Shown here: positions 25,131-35,811 of the stretch, piece after piece
How positions within the stretch are numbered: position 1 is the first letter of the stretch
How the letters are laid out: every line of letters starts with the position of its first letter
Assembly (NCBI GenBank): GCA_003030785.1
Contig: PYVH01000007.1
Span: 1-61,892, forward strand
DNA length: 61,892 bases
Direction of reading: 5' to 3'
From: Marinobacter sp. B9-2
GTDB lineage: Bacteria; Pseudomonadota; Gammaproteobacteria; Pseudomonadales; Oleiphilaceae
Position numbers and translations under genes: made by a program
Notes under the pieces: generated by a model
Database searches by the model: none
What the model saw: only the letters and a program-made list of their open reading frames with translations
What the model was told of the DNA's origin: nothing

Positions 25131-25883
25131 ATGGACAAAGCCCTCTACATCGGTATGTCTGGCGCCAAGCAGAACATGCTGGCCCAGCAAGCCCATGCCA
25201 ACAACCTGGCGAATGTCAGCACCACCGGCTTCAAGAAGGACTTCGCCCAGGCCCGTAGCATGCCTGTCTTCGGGGAACACCATCCCACCCGGGCCTATGC
25301 CATGACAGAGCGACCCGGCACGGACCTTTCCGCAGGCGCCCTGATGGACACCGGCCGCAAACTGGATGTGGCGGTTGAAGGTGAAGGGTGGCTTTCCATC
25401 CAGAACGATCAGGGCGAAGAGGTGTTTACCCGCAGCGGCAGTCTTCAGGTTGATGTGAATGGTCTGGTGCGCCTGGCCAATGGTGAACTTGTTCTTGGCA
25501 ATGGTGGACCGGTTGCGCTGCCGCCTTTCGACAACGTGCAAATCGGCGCTGACGGCACGATTTCTGTTGTTCCTGTTGGCGGCCCGCCGAATCAGCTGGT
25601 TGAGGTGGATCGTCTGAAGCTGGTCAACCCGCCACCGGAAGCTCTGGAGAAGGGGCTAGACGGGCATATGCGCCGCAAACCGGACCAGGCAATCGATGGC
25701 CCTGAGCCCCCGGATGCAAATCTCAGAGTGGTCTCGGGTTTTCTTGAGAGCTCCAACGTGAATGCGGTGGAAGAGATGATTTCCAATCTGCAGCTTTCCC
25801 GGCAATACGAAATGCAGGTGAAGGTAATGACCACCGCCAACGAGAATTCCGAAGCAACGGCACGGCTGTTGCAGAACCTTTAA
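25131..25883 (+). CDS. flgF: Flagellar proximal rod protein FlgF
   Basis: 250 residues. N-terminal MDKALYIGMSGAKQNMLAQQAHANNLANVSTTGFKKDFAQARSM, C-terminal SSNVNAVEEMISNLQLSRQYEMQVKVMTTANENSEATARLLQ: the paired rod/hook family ends. A rod subunit. First gene of the second flagellar operon; its ribosome-binding site can pair with an upstream sequence. Confidence 0.95.
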   Translation: MDKALYIGMSGAKQNMLAQQAHANNLANVSTTGFKKDFAQARSMPVFGEHHPTRAYAMTERPGTDLSAGALMDTGRKLDVAVEGEGWLSIQNDQGEEVFTRSGSLQVDVNGLVRLANGELVLGNGGPVALPPFDNVQIGADGTISVVPVGGPPNQLVEVDRLKLVNPPPEALEKGLDGHMRRKPDQAIDGPEPPDANLRVVSGFLESSNVNAVEEMISNLQLSRQYEMQVKVMTTANENSEATARLLQNL

Positions 25884-25943
25884 GTAACGACCGAACACAT
25901 TGGCCTGGCGGGCCTGAAGCGGCAAAAACTGGCCGCCTGATTG

Positions 25944-25954
25944 CCCCCCCCCCC
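25944..25954 (+). repeat. Homopolymer tract of 11 C before flgG
   Basis: Eleven consecutive C lie in the flgF-flgG gap, ending 17 bases before the flgG ATG and 5 bases before its ribosome-binding site (GGAG). Such tracts change length by slippage. Here the tract is untranslated, so a change would alter mRNA structure or spacing rather than reading frame. On its own it could also be a sequencing-prone site. Confidence 0.9.
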
Positions 25955-25971
25955 GGTATGGAGTAAGCAGC

Positions 25972-26760
25972 ATGAATCCAGCACTTTGGGTCAGCAAGAC
26001 CGGCTTGAGCGCGCAGGACACCAACATGTCCACCATTTCCAACAACCTGGCCAACGTCAACACCACCGGCTTCAAACGGGACAAGGCGGTCTTCCAGGAC
26101 CTCCTGTACCAGATCAACCGACAACCCGGTGGCCTCACCAACCAGAACTCAGAACTGCCTTCCGGCTTGCAGTTGGGTACGGGTGTCCGGGTTGTGGGCA
26201 CGGTCAAGCAGTTCTCCCAGGGCAATCTCCAGATTACCGAGCAACCGCTGGACATGGCCATCAATGGCCGGGGTTTTCTGCAGATTCTGCAGCCGGATGG
26301 CCAGATTGCCTACACTCGGGACGGTCAGTTCCAGTTGAACTCCAACGGCGATGTGGTGAATCCGGACGGGTACCCCCTGGAGCCGGCCATCAATATTCCC
26401 GATAACGCCACCAATATCACCATTGGCAAGGACGGCACGGTAACGGCGGTAACGGATGACCAGGCGGCGCCGGTAAACCTTGGCCAGATCACCCTGGTGG
26501 ATTTCATCAATCCCCAGGGCCTGCAGGCCATCGGAAACAACCTGTTCAAGGAAACCATTGCCAGTGGCAACCCCGTTGAGGGGGAGGCGGGTCTGCTCGG
26601 GCTTGGCACCATCGAACAGGGTTCCGTGGAGGCTTCCAACGTTGAAGTGGTGGAAGAACTGGTGAACATGATTACCACCCAGCGCGCCTACGAAATGAAC
26701 TCGAAAGTGGTCTCCACGACGGACCAGATGCTCCAGTTCATTACCAACAACATTGGCTAA
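25972..26760 (+). CDS. flgG: Flagellar distal rod protein FlgG
   Basis: 262 residues, the usual length. MNPALWVSKTGLSAQDTNMSTISNNLANVNTTGFKRDKAVFQDLLYQ at the start, the central LQITEQPLDMAINGRGFLQI, and GSVEASNVEVVEELVNMITTQRAYEMNSKVVSTTDQMLQFITNNI at the end are all family hallmarks. FlgG forms the distal rod. Preceded by the poly-C tract. Confidence 0.96.
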   Translation: MNPALWVSKTGLSAQDTNMSTISNNLANVNTTGFKRDKAVFQDLLYQINRQPGGLTNQNSELPSGLQLGTGVRVVGTVKQFSQGNLQITEQPLDMAINGRGFLQILQPDGQIAYTRDGQFQLNSNGDVVNPDGYPLEPAINIPDNATNITIGKDGTVTAVTDDQAAPVNLGQITLVDFINPQGLQAIGNNLFKETIASGNPVEGEAGLLGLGTIEQGSVEASNVEVVEELVNMITTQRAYEMNSKVVSTTDQMLQFITNNIG

Positions 26761-26779
26761 CGCCGCCAGAGGTGACGTC

Positions 26780-27481
26780 ATGAATCCGATGACATCCAGC
26801 CGGATAACCCGGGGCGCCAGTACCCTGGCGACCTTGGTGGTACTGATCCTGCTACAGGGTTGCACGGCCATGAGCCGGCCCCGGGCGATGCCGGATGATC
26901 CTGAGTTTGCACCGGTACGCCCTGAGGCCATGACACAGAGAGACAGGGCGTCTGGTTCGATTTACCAGGTTTCCCGAAACTATAACTTTTACGGGGATAC
27001 CATCGCGCTCAATGTGGGTGATGTACTGACAGTGAATCTCCAGGAATCCACCCGTGCCAGCAAGAATGCCGAAACCAGCATCACCAAGGACAACGAAATC
27101 ACGCTGCCGGAGCCGAACATTCTGGGTAAGAACAACTTCGGGATCGGCACCTCACTGAACAACGAGCGCGATTTTGAAGGCACGGCTGAGGCTGATCAGA
27201 GCAACAGTCTTGCTGGCAGCATCACCGTCACGGTCACAGAGGTGCTGCCCAACGGCGTGCTGCGGATCCGGGGTGAGAAATGGCTGTCACTGACCAATGG
27301 CGACGAGTACATCCGCCTGACCGGGCTGGTTCGCCCCCGGGATATCCAGCCGGACAACGCTGTTGCCTCAAACCGTATTGCTGATGCGCGTATTGCCTAT
27401 GGCGGTACCGGTGATTTCGACCAGGCAAACCAGATGGGCTGGCTTGCCCGCTTCTTTAACAGTGAGTGGTGGCCGCTATGA
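26780..27481 (+). CDS. flgH: Flagellar L-ring lipoprotein FlgH
   Basis: 233 residues from ATG 26780 (AGAGGTGA upstream). Lipoprotein signal with hydrophobic [11 protein letters not shown]; the lipid-bearing Cys is near residue 29. Family motifs: [22 protein letters not shown] and [31 protein letters not shown]. It forms the outer-membrane bushing around the rod. The 3' end overlaps flgI by four bases (ATGA). Confidence 0.95.
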   Translation: MNPMTSSRITRGASTLATLVVLILLQGCTAMSRPRAMPDDPEFAPVRPEAMTQRDRASGSIYQVSRNYNFYGDTIALNVGDVLTVNLQESTRASKNAETSITKDNEITLPEPNILGKNNFGIGTSLNNERDFEGTAEADQSNSLAGSITVTVTEVLPNGVLRIRGEKWLSLTNGDEYIRLTGLVRPRDIQPDNAVASNRIADARIAYGGTGDFDQANQMGWLARFFNSEWWPL

Positions 27482-28575
27482 GCATGCGGCGTTTTCTTGC
27501 CTGGGTACTTGTTCTGGCGGCGGTTGCGGCACCGGTGATGGCGGACCGGCTGAAGGACCTGTCCCGCATCAAAGGGGTAAGGAACAACCAGCTGGTGGGC
27601 TACGGACTGGTGGTTGGCCTTGACGGGACCGGCGACAAGGCACCGTTCACCAATCAGACCTTCCGGAACATGATGAACCAGTTCGGTATCACTCTGTCTG
27701 AAGGCGTGAACCCGAAACTCACCAACGTCGCCGCCGTAACCGTGAGTGCCACATTGCCACCGTTTGCCAAGGCCGGGCAGGAGATTGATATCACGGTTTC
27801 CTCCATCGGCAACGCCGACAGCCTGCGCGGCGGTACCCTGCTGATGACCCCGCTGAAGGGCGCTGACAACAACGTCTACGCCATGGCTCAGGGCAGTCTG
27901 GTGGTTGGCGGTTTTGGTGCCCAGGGGCAGGATGGCTCCAGAATTACCGTGAACGTACCGAGCGTCGGCCGGATTCCCAACGGTGCCACTATCGAGCGGG
28001 AAGTGGTCTCGCCTTTTAGTCAGGGCGACACCATTACCTTCCACCTTCTGCGCCCAGATTTCACAACGGCACGTCGGGTGGTGGAAGCGGTAAACGACCG
28101 GCTGGGCCCCGATATGGCCTATGCCCACGATGCCACGTCGATTTCTGTGCGTGCGCCAAGGGATCCGTCCCAGCGGGTCAGCTTCCTGTCGATCCTTGAA
28201 AACATTGAGGTGGATCCGGCCGAGGATGCCGCGAAAGTGGTGATCAACAGCCGTACCGGCACCATTGTGGTTGGCCAGAATGTTCAGGTCAGTCCGGCGG
28301 CAGTCACCCACGGCAACCTGACGGTGACCATTCAGGAAAACCCCAATGTGGAGCAACCGAATCCGTTCGCCGGTGGCGACACCGCTATTGAGCAGGATTC
28401 CCAGATTGCCATTACCGAGGAGCCGGCGCGGATGTTCAAGTTCGGCCCCGCCGTCACGTTGAACGAGATCGTGCAGGCCGTAAACCAGGTGGGCGCGGCT
28501 CCGGGCGACGTAATGGCGGTACTCGAAGCCCTGAAACAGGCCGGTGCACTGCGCGCCGAGCTGATTGTTATCTAG
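27478..28575 (+). CDS. flgI: Flagellar P-ring protein FlgI
   Basis: 365 residues from ATG 27478, overlapping the flgH stop; a frame start 12 bp earlier is less likely. Signal peptide [22 protein letters not shown], then [32 protein letters not shown], a family signature. It forms the periplasmic (peptidoglycan) ring around the rod. Confidence 0.96.
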   Translation: MSMRRFLAWVLVLAAVAAPVMADRLKDLSRIKGVRNNQLVGYGLVVGLDGTGDKAPFTNQTFRNMMNQFGITLSEGVNPKLTNVAAVTVSATLPPFAKAGQEIDITVSSIGNADSLRGGTLLMTPLKGADNNVYAMAQGSLVVGGFGAQGQDGSRITVNVPSVGRIPNGATIEREVVSPFSQGDTITFHLLRPDFTTARRVVEAVNDRLGPDMAYAHDATSISVRAPRDPSQRVSFLSILENIEVDPAEDAAKVVINSRTGTIVVGQNVQVSPAAVTHGNLTVTIQENPNVEQPNPFAGGDTAIEQDSQIAITEEPARMFKFGPAVTLNEIVQAVNQVGAAPGDVMAVLEALKQAGALRAELIVI

Positions 28576-28580
28576 GTGGC

Positions 28581-29570
28581 ATGATGCAGGACTACAAGGT
28601 TCAACAGGCCCAGGTTTACACCGACTTCAACGGTCTCAATGCGTTGAAGGCCCAGGCTCGCACTGACAAAGAGTCAGCTCTGCGTGAGGTGGCGCGCCAG
28701 TTCGAGAGCCTGTTCCTGTCTGAAATGTTGAAGTCCATGCGCAAGGCCGGCGACGTCTTCTCCGAGGGCAACTACCTGAAGAGTAATCAGTCCGAGCTTT
28801 ACCGGGATATGTTCGATAGCCAGATGAGTCTGACCATGGCCGGTGGCAAGGGCAGTGGTCTCGCAGATGCACTGGTACGTCAACTCGGCAAACAGATTCC
28901 GGGCATGAATAACGAAGGCGGCAGACTTGTTGGCCACAAGGCGAGCCTTGCAGATTATGATCGAAGCCTGCCCGCTCTCAATACCCAATTACCGGAGCAG
29001 GTGCAGAAGGTGACTTCTGTGGCAGAGGAAGCGCCTTTGGCAGTGACCGCGACCCCGCAGGATTTACCGCACCAGTTTGATTCTCCGGAGCACTTCGTCA
29101 CCGAGTTGCTGCCGGTGGCCGAGCGGATTGCCCGCGATTCGGGCATTGATCCGAAACTCATGGTGGCCCAGGCCGCCCTGGAAACCGGCTGGGGCCGGCA
29201 CATGATCCGCGGGGAGCAGGGTGAGCCCAGTTTTAACCTGTTCGGTATCAAGGCGGATAGCCGCTGGCAGGGGGATGCGGTATCCATCACCACCACGGAA
29301 TACCGGGAAGGGCTGCCAATGAAAGAGCAGGCCAGCTTCCGGGCCTACCGGGATTACGAATCCAGCTTCCGTGATTATATCTCGTTCCTGGAATCCAATC
29401 CCCGATACCGGGAAGTGCTGTCAGTAGCAGACAAGCCTGAAGTCTTTGCAGAGAAACTCCAGGAAGCCGGCTACGCCACCGACCCCAACTACGGCAGCAA
29501 GATCCGCCAGATCATGAACCGTGACTCACTGATGACACTGTCCATGGGCAGTGACGGGATGAAGGAGTAA
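28581..29570 (+). CDS. flgJ: Flagellar rod assembly protein / muramidase FlgJ
   Basis: 329 residues in two parts. The N-terminal rod-cap domain (about 1-110: ARQFESLFLSEMLKSMRKAGDVF) helps rod assembly. The C-terminal glucosaminidase (GH73) domain (about 170-329: LLPVAERIARDSGIDPKLMVAQAALETGWGRHMI, with the catalytic Glu in ALETGWG, then NLFGIKADSRWQGDAVSI) cuts peptidoglycan to let the rod through. Gammaproteobacterial FlgJ has this two-domain form. Confidence 0.94.
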   Translation: MMQDYKVQQAQVYTDFNGLNALKAQARTDKESALREVARQFESLFLSEMLKSMRKAGDVFSEGNYLKSNQSELYRDMFDSQMSLTMAGGKGSGLADALVRQLGKQIPGMNNEGGRLVGHKASLADYDRSLPALNTQLPEQVQKVTSVAEEAPLAVTATPQDLPHQFDSPEHFVTELLPVAERIARDSGIDPKLMVAQAALETGWGRHMIRGEQGEPSFNLFGIKADSRWQGDAVSITTTEYREGLPMKEQASFRAYRDYESSFRDYISFLESNPRYREVLSVADKPEVFAEKLQEAGYATDPNYGSKIRQIMNRDSLMTLSMGSDGMKE

Positions 29571-29575
29571 ACCTT

Positions 29576-31633
29576 ATGGCAGGGCTGATAGGCATTGGTC
29601 TGACCGGCATCCTCAGTCAACAGGCTGCGCTGAATACCACAGGCAACAATATAACCAACGCCAATACGCCTGGTTACAGTCGCCAGGAAGTGCTGTTTGA
29701 AACCCAGGAAGGTCAGCGCACCGGTGCGGGCACCATTGGTAGCGGCGTAAGCGTTGCGGACATTCGCCGCCTGGCCAATGAATACCTGGTTCAGCAGGTT
29801 CGTGAAGACAGCACCCTGTATGGCGAGCAGCAAGCCCTCAACTCCGAACTTTCGAGGCTTGATAACCTTCTGGGGGGCGAAAACACGGGCCTGAGCAATG
29901 CCTTGAACAACTTTTTTGCCAGCCTTCAGAACGCAGCCGAGGATCCGACGTCTCTGCCACAGCGCCAACTGGTTCTGAGCGAGGCGCAACAGGTTGTTAA
30001 CCGGTTCCAGGCCCTTAACCAGGAATTCATTCAGCAGCGGGAATCCATCAAGACCCAGATGCAGCAGGGTGTGAAGGACGCCAATACCCTGCTCAAGAGC
30101 ATTGCAGAACTGAATCTGGCGATTTCTGAATCACCCGGCATTGCACAGGGGCAAATGCCCAACGATCTGCTGGACAAGCGGGATGAGAAACTGCGTCAGC
30201 TTTCTGAACTGGTCAGTATCAAGGTAACTCCCACCGACGGCAGCCAGGTCAACGTGTCACTGTCGAACGGCCTTTCCCTGGTGGTAGGCAGCAATGCGTC
30301 GACCCTTGGTACTCGGGAAAACGCCGAAGATCCGACCCGTCTTGAATTCACCCTGAATAACGGTGGTCGAACTCTCAATATTGATGAGCAGATTACCGGC
30401 GGCAAGCTGGGCGGTCTTTTGCGTTTTGATACCGAAGGCCTGAAGCCGGCTTTCGATGAGCTTGGCAGAATTGCCATTGCGCTCTCCGACACCATGAATC
30501 ATCAACATGAAATCGGGATGGATCTGGAGGGTGATCTTGGTGGGACTTTTTTCACCGACATAAATTCAAGAGAGGCTCAAAGCAGCCGAGTTGTCCCTAA
30601 TGGCAGTAACTCAACTTCCACGACTGGCCGGTTGGCGGTTGAAATAACCGATAGCTCTTTACTTCCAGCAGGCCGTTGGACTTTGCAATTTATCGGGGAC
30701 GGGCGAAGTTTTGAGCTAATCGATCAGGCCAGCGGAAAAACGGTCAACCAGGGACGTCTCCCAGATCCGGTTCAGTCTGAAATTGGCATGCCCGGTTTCA
30801 ACATCCGGGTTGAAGGCGGCACTTTCAATGCCGGCGATAAATATCTGATACAGCCTTCACGAAATGCGGCAGCAAGCCTCGGTCTGGAGGTGAGGAGAGA
30901 GGAGGACTTGGCATTTGCTAGTCCCATTCGTGTTGTAACCGGTGACGAAAACATCGGCACAGGAAAGATCAGTCAGGGCACTATGCTGGATGTCCGAAAC
31001 CCGAATACGAATGTGCTGCTTCCCGGTTTTGAATCCAGTGGCCGTCTTTCGAACGGTCCCGTGGTGCTCAGCTTTACAAGCTACGATTCAACTGCGGGTA
31101 CCTTCGCGTATGAAATCAGGGATAATAGGCCCACTTCTCCCGGAGACCCCGACGCCAATCTATTGGAGTCTGGAGCCTATGACCCACGGGAAATCAAAAC
31201 CTTCTTAAGCTCAGATCCTCTAGCAGGTGATGCCTACCAAGGTTATCAGTTCGAAATGAGCGGAAAGCCGGCAGTTGGGGATAGCTTCAGTGTTGTATTT
31301 AATGCTAACGGTGTTTCGGATAACAGAAATGCCGAATTAATGGCATCTTTAGGAACCGCCAATACCCTGAACGGCGGCAGCCAGAATTTTTCCGAAGGTT
31401 ACGCGGGGCTTGTTGAAGATATCGGTGTTAAAACGCGCCAGAGTCAACTGGATGTGGATGCCGGAAAAACCCTTCTGGAGCAGTCAACCAACCAGCGGGA
31501 ATCGGTATCTGGTGTCAACCTGGATGAGGAAGCCGGCCGCCTGATCCAGTATCAGGCCGCATACAATGCCTCGGCCCAGGTGATGTCGGTGGCCCAGGAC
31601 CTGTTCAATACCCTGTTACAGAGTTTCCGGTAA
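29576..31633 (+). CDS. flgK: Flagellar hook-associated protein 1, FlgK
   Basis: 685 residues, close to P. aeruginosa FlgK and longer than E. coli (547). N-terminal MAGLIGIGLTGILSQQAALNTTGNNITNANTPGYSRQEVLFETQ and C-terminal SGVNLDEEAGRLIQYQAAYNASAQVMSVAQDLFNTLL are typical. It joins hook to filament. The segment around 30550-31370 is visibly AT-richer than the ends, as in flgE. Confidence 0.95.
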   Translation: MAGLIGIGLTGILSQQAALNTTGNNITNANTPGYSRQEVLFETQEGQRTGAGTIGSGVSVADIRRLANEYLVQQVREDSTLYGEQQALNSELSRLDNLLGGENTGLSNALNNFFASLQNAAEDPTSLPQRQLVLSEAQQVVNRFQALNQEFIQQRESIKTQMQQGVKDANTLLKSIAELNLAISESPGIAQGQMPNDLLDKRDEKLRQLSELVSIKVTPTDGSQVNVSLSNGLSLVVGSNASTLGTRENAEDPTRLEFTLNNGGRTLNIDEQITGGKLGGLLRFDTEGLKPAFDELGRIAIALSDTMNHQHEIGMDLEGDLGGTFFTDINSREAQSSRVVPNGSNSTSTTGRLAVEITDSSLLPAGRWTLQFIGDGRSFELIDQASGKTVNQGRLPDPVQSEIGMPGFNIRVEGGTFNAGDKYLIQPSRNAAASLGLEVRREEDLAFASPIRVVTGDENIGTGKISQGTMLDVRNPNTNVLLPGFESSGRLSNGPVVLSFTSYDSTAGTFAYEIRDNRPTSPGDPDANLLESGAYDPREIKTFLSSDPLAGDAYQGYQFEMSGKPAVGDSFSVVFNANGVSDNRNAELMASLGTANTLNGGSQNFSEGYAGLVEDIGVKTRQSQLDVDAGKTLLEQSTNQRESVSGVNLDEEAGRLIQYQAAYNASAQVMSVAQDLFNTLLQSFR

Positions 31634-31651
31634 CGGTTGAGGTGATGTGAC

Positions 31652-32881
31652 ATGATCAGAATTTCATCACAGCAGATTTTTTCGGGCGGTATCAATCGGC
31701 TCCAGGAGCTGAATACCAGCCTGAACAACACCCAGCAACAGATCTCCACCGGCAAACGGGTTAACAAGCCGTCCGACGATCCGGTAGCTGCGGCCCGGAT
31801 TCTGAAACTGGATCAGGAGCTTTCGCGGGTTGAAACCTACCAGCGCAACGTTGACCTGGCGGACAACCGGCTGAAGCAGGAAGAGAGTGCGCTGGAAAGC
31901 TCAATCGATGTGATTCAACGGATCCGCGAACTGACCGTTCAGGCCGGTAATGGGTCCCTGTCTGCCAACGATCGGCGCTCGATCTCTTCCGAGCTGGAGG
32001 AGCGCCTGGGCCAGCTGGCGAATATTGCCAATACCCGCGATGCGTCGGGAGAGTACATTTTTAGCGGATTCCAGGGCTCGGTGAAGGCCTTTGAGCAGGA
32101 TGCGTCTGGCAGCTGGATTTACCAGGGAGACGAGGGCCAGCGGGTACTGGAGATTGATGATGGCGTCACTGTTCCAATCAGCGATAACGGCAAGGACATT
32201 TTTGTACGGGTTCCTGCCGCCATTACAGGTATTCCAGCGACCGGAAACACTCCAGGCTCTTATATTTCTGGTGTCGATCTCGTTGATCAGAACTCGCTGC
32301 AGAGTACCTTCGGAGACGGCTTTCCGGACGACATTCGTCTGACGGTGAATGCAGCCGGAGAGATTGTTGCCAGGGATCCTAAAGCACCAGCCTCCGACCC
32401 AGACTTACCGACTCAACCATCACCGGCTGTGGTTGGAGAGGAATTTCAGGTGGCAGGGATTAGGGCTACGATTGAAAACGCCGGAGATGGTGATGAGTTT
32501 ACTCTGGCGATCAACGATAGGCAGTCAATATTCAGAACCATCGAAAACCTGGTTTCCGGTTTGAACAATATCGACAAGAGCAATCCTCGCGGACAGGCCG
32601 AATACGATGACCTGATCGCCAATTCCCTGATCAACCTGGACAACGCCCAGGAGAGCATCATCCTTAAACAGACCGAGTTGGGTGGCCGGATGAACGCGGT
32701 GGAATCGACCAAGACCTTCCTTGAGGATTCTTCGGTGTATACCAATGAAATCCGGTCCCAATTACAGGATGTGGATTACGCAGAAGCGATCAGTAACCTG
32801 AGTTTCCAGAGCTTCGTGCTGCAGGCGGCTCAGCAGTCGTTTGCGCAGGTTTCGCAACTGTCATTGTTCGACAGATTGTAA
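31652..32881 (+). CDS. flgL: Flagellar hook-associated protein 3, FlgL
   Basis: 409 residues. MIRISSQQIFSGGINRLQELNTSLNNTQQQISTGKRVNKPSDDPVAAARIL at the start is the flagellin-like N-terminal helix; the C-terminus (LSFQSFVLQAAQQSFAQVSQLSLFDRL) completes the coiled coil. It is the second hook-filament junction protein and the last gene of the operon; no flagellin gene follows. Confidence 0.95.
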   Translation: MIRISSQQIFSGGINRLQELNTSLNNTQQQISTGKRVNKPSDDPVAAARILKLDQELSRVETYQRNVDLADNRLKQEESALESSIDVIQRIRELTVQAGNGSLSANDRRSISSELEERLGQLANIANTRDASGEYIFSGFQGSVKAFEQDASGSWIYQGDEGQRVLEIDDGVTVPISDNGKDIFVRVPAAITGIPATGNTPGSYISGVDLVDQNSLQSTFGDGFPDDIRLTVNAAGEIVARDPKAPASDPDLPTQPSPAVVGEEFQVAGIRATIENAGDGDEFTLAINDRQSIFRTIENLVSGLNNIDKSNPRGQAEYDDLIANSLINLDNAQESIILKQTELGGRMNAVESTKTFLEDSSVYTNEIRSQLQDVDYAEAISNLSFQSFVLQAAQQSFAQVSQLSLFDRL

Positions 32882-32888
32882 ATATCCG

Positions 32889-32916
32889 AGCCAGCGGGCA
32901 GTTGTGTCCGCTGGCT
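32889..32916 (+). terminator. Hairpin after flgL
   Basis: AGCCAGCGG (32889-32897) pairs with CCGCTGGCT (32908-32916), then a T-rich TATTGCTTT. A moderate terminator closing the flagellar operon; its T-rich tail also holds the -35 of the tRNA promoter. Confidence 0.6.
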
Positions 32917-32918
32917 TA

Positions 32919-32946
32919 TTGCTTTCGCGATTAAGCTCAGTATAAT
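32919..32946 (+). promoter_or_regulatory. Sigma-70 promoter of tRNA-Leu
   Basis: TTGCTT (32919-32924), 16-bp spacer, perfect TATAAT (32941-32946), 18 bp before the tRNA. It probably also drives queA and the genes beyond. Confidence 0.7.
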
Positions 32947-32963
32947 CCCCACCACTCTCCGAT

Positions 32964-33050
32964 GGCGGCGTGGTGAAATTGGTAGACACGACGGATTCAA
33001 AATCCGTTGGGGTAAAACCCGTGGCGGTTCGAGTCCGCCCGCCGCTACCA
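32964..33050 (+). tRNA. tRNA-Leu (anticodon CAA)
   Basis: 87 bases with a full cloverleaf: acceptor GGCGGCG with CGCCGCT (first pair G-U), D-arm with GGTAGAC, anticodon stem ACGGA/TCCGT around TTCAAAA (anticodon CAA), a long variable arm as in Leu tRNAs, T-arm GGCGG-TTCGAGT-CCGCC, and encoded CCA. Reads UUG codons. Confidence 0.95.
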
Positions 33051-33085
33051 TCTTCTTTCCTTCGGCGTCGTTAACAGTCCATTCC

Positions 33086-35325
<2,240 letters not shown>

Positions 35326-35354
35326 TCTATTCGCTAAACCAACGGAGATATTCA

Positions 35355-35717
35355 ATGAAATCTATTAAAATGCTCGTTGCCGGCCTTTTGGCTCTGATGC
35401 CTGCTCTGGCCATGGCACAGGATCCGGGTGCTCAGGGAATGGGTGTTATGGGTCAGGTGATCTTTTTTGCAGGCTTCATCCTGATTTTCTATTTCCTGAT
35501 CTGGCGCCCGCAGTCCAAGCGTGCGAAAGAGCACAAAGCCCTGATGTCCGGCCTGAACAAGGGTGACGAAGTTGTGACCTCCGGTGGTGTTGCCGGCAAG
35601 ATCACCAAGGTAACCGACGATTTCATCGTTGTGGAAGTTGCCGACAACGTAGAGATCAAGGTCCAGAAAGTAGCCGTTGCTGCGGCTCTGCCGAAGGGCA
35701 CGCTCAAGGACATCTGA
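35355..35717 (+). CDS. yajC: Preprotein translocase accessory subunit YajC
   Basis: 120 residues from ATG 35355 (ACGGAGA upstream). An N-terminal membrane segment (MLVAGLLALMPALAMA) and a second (GQVIFFAGFILIFYFLIWRPQSKRAKEHKALM) holding the YajC signature IWRPQ, then a beta-rich domain (GLNKGDEVVTSGGVAGKI). It works with SecD and SecF at the Sec translocon. Only 29 bp after tgt, the usual order. Confidence 0.95.
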   Translation: MKSIKMLVAGLLALMPALAMAQDPGAQGMGVMGQVIFFAGFILIFYFLIWRPQSKRAKEHKALMSGLNKGDEVVTSGGVAGKITKVTDDFIVVEVADNVEIKVQKVAVAAALPKGTLKDI

Positions 35718-35731
35718 GCGGGGCCATTTAG

Positions 35732-35798
35732 CCGGCCATCCCTGGTGGCCGGTCTGAATCTTCCTGGCTGAAACACCAAGGCCGGCCACCAGGCCGGC
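35732..35798 (+). promoter_or_regulatory. Competing RNA hairpins between yajC and secD
   Basis: Two local hairpins can form: CCGGCCA/TGGCCGG (35732-35752) and GCCGGCC/GGCCGGC with loop ACCA (35781-35798). But CTGGTGGCCGG (35742-35752) is also perfectly complementary to CCGGCCACCAG (35782-35792), an 11-bp pairing that excludes both. Switch-like geometry 14-80 bases before the secD start. It could equally be a pair of REP-like palindromes. Confidence 0.45.
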
Positions 35799-35811
35799 TA
35801 CAAGGGATCCC

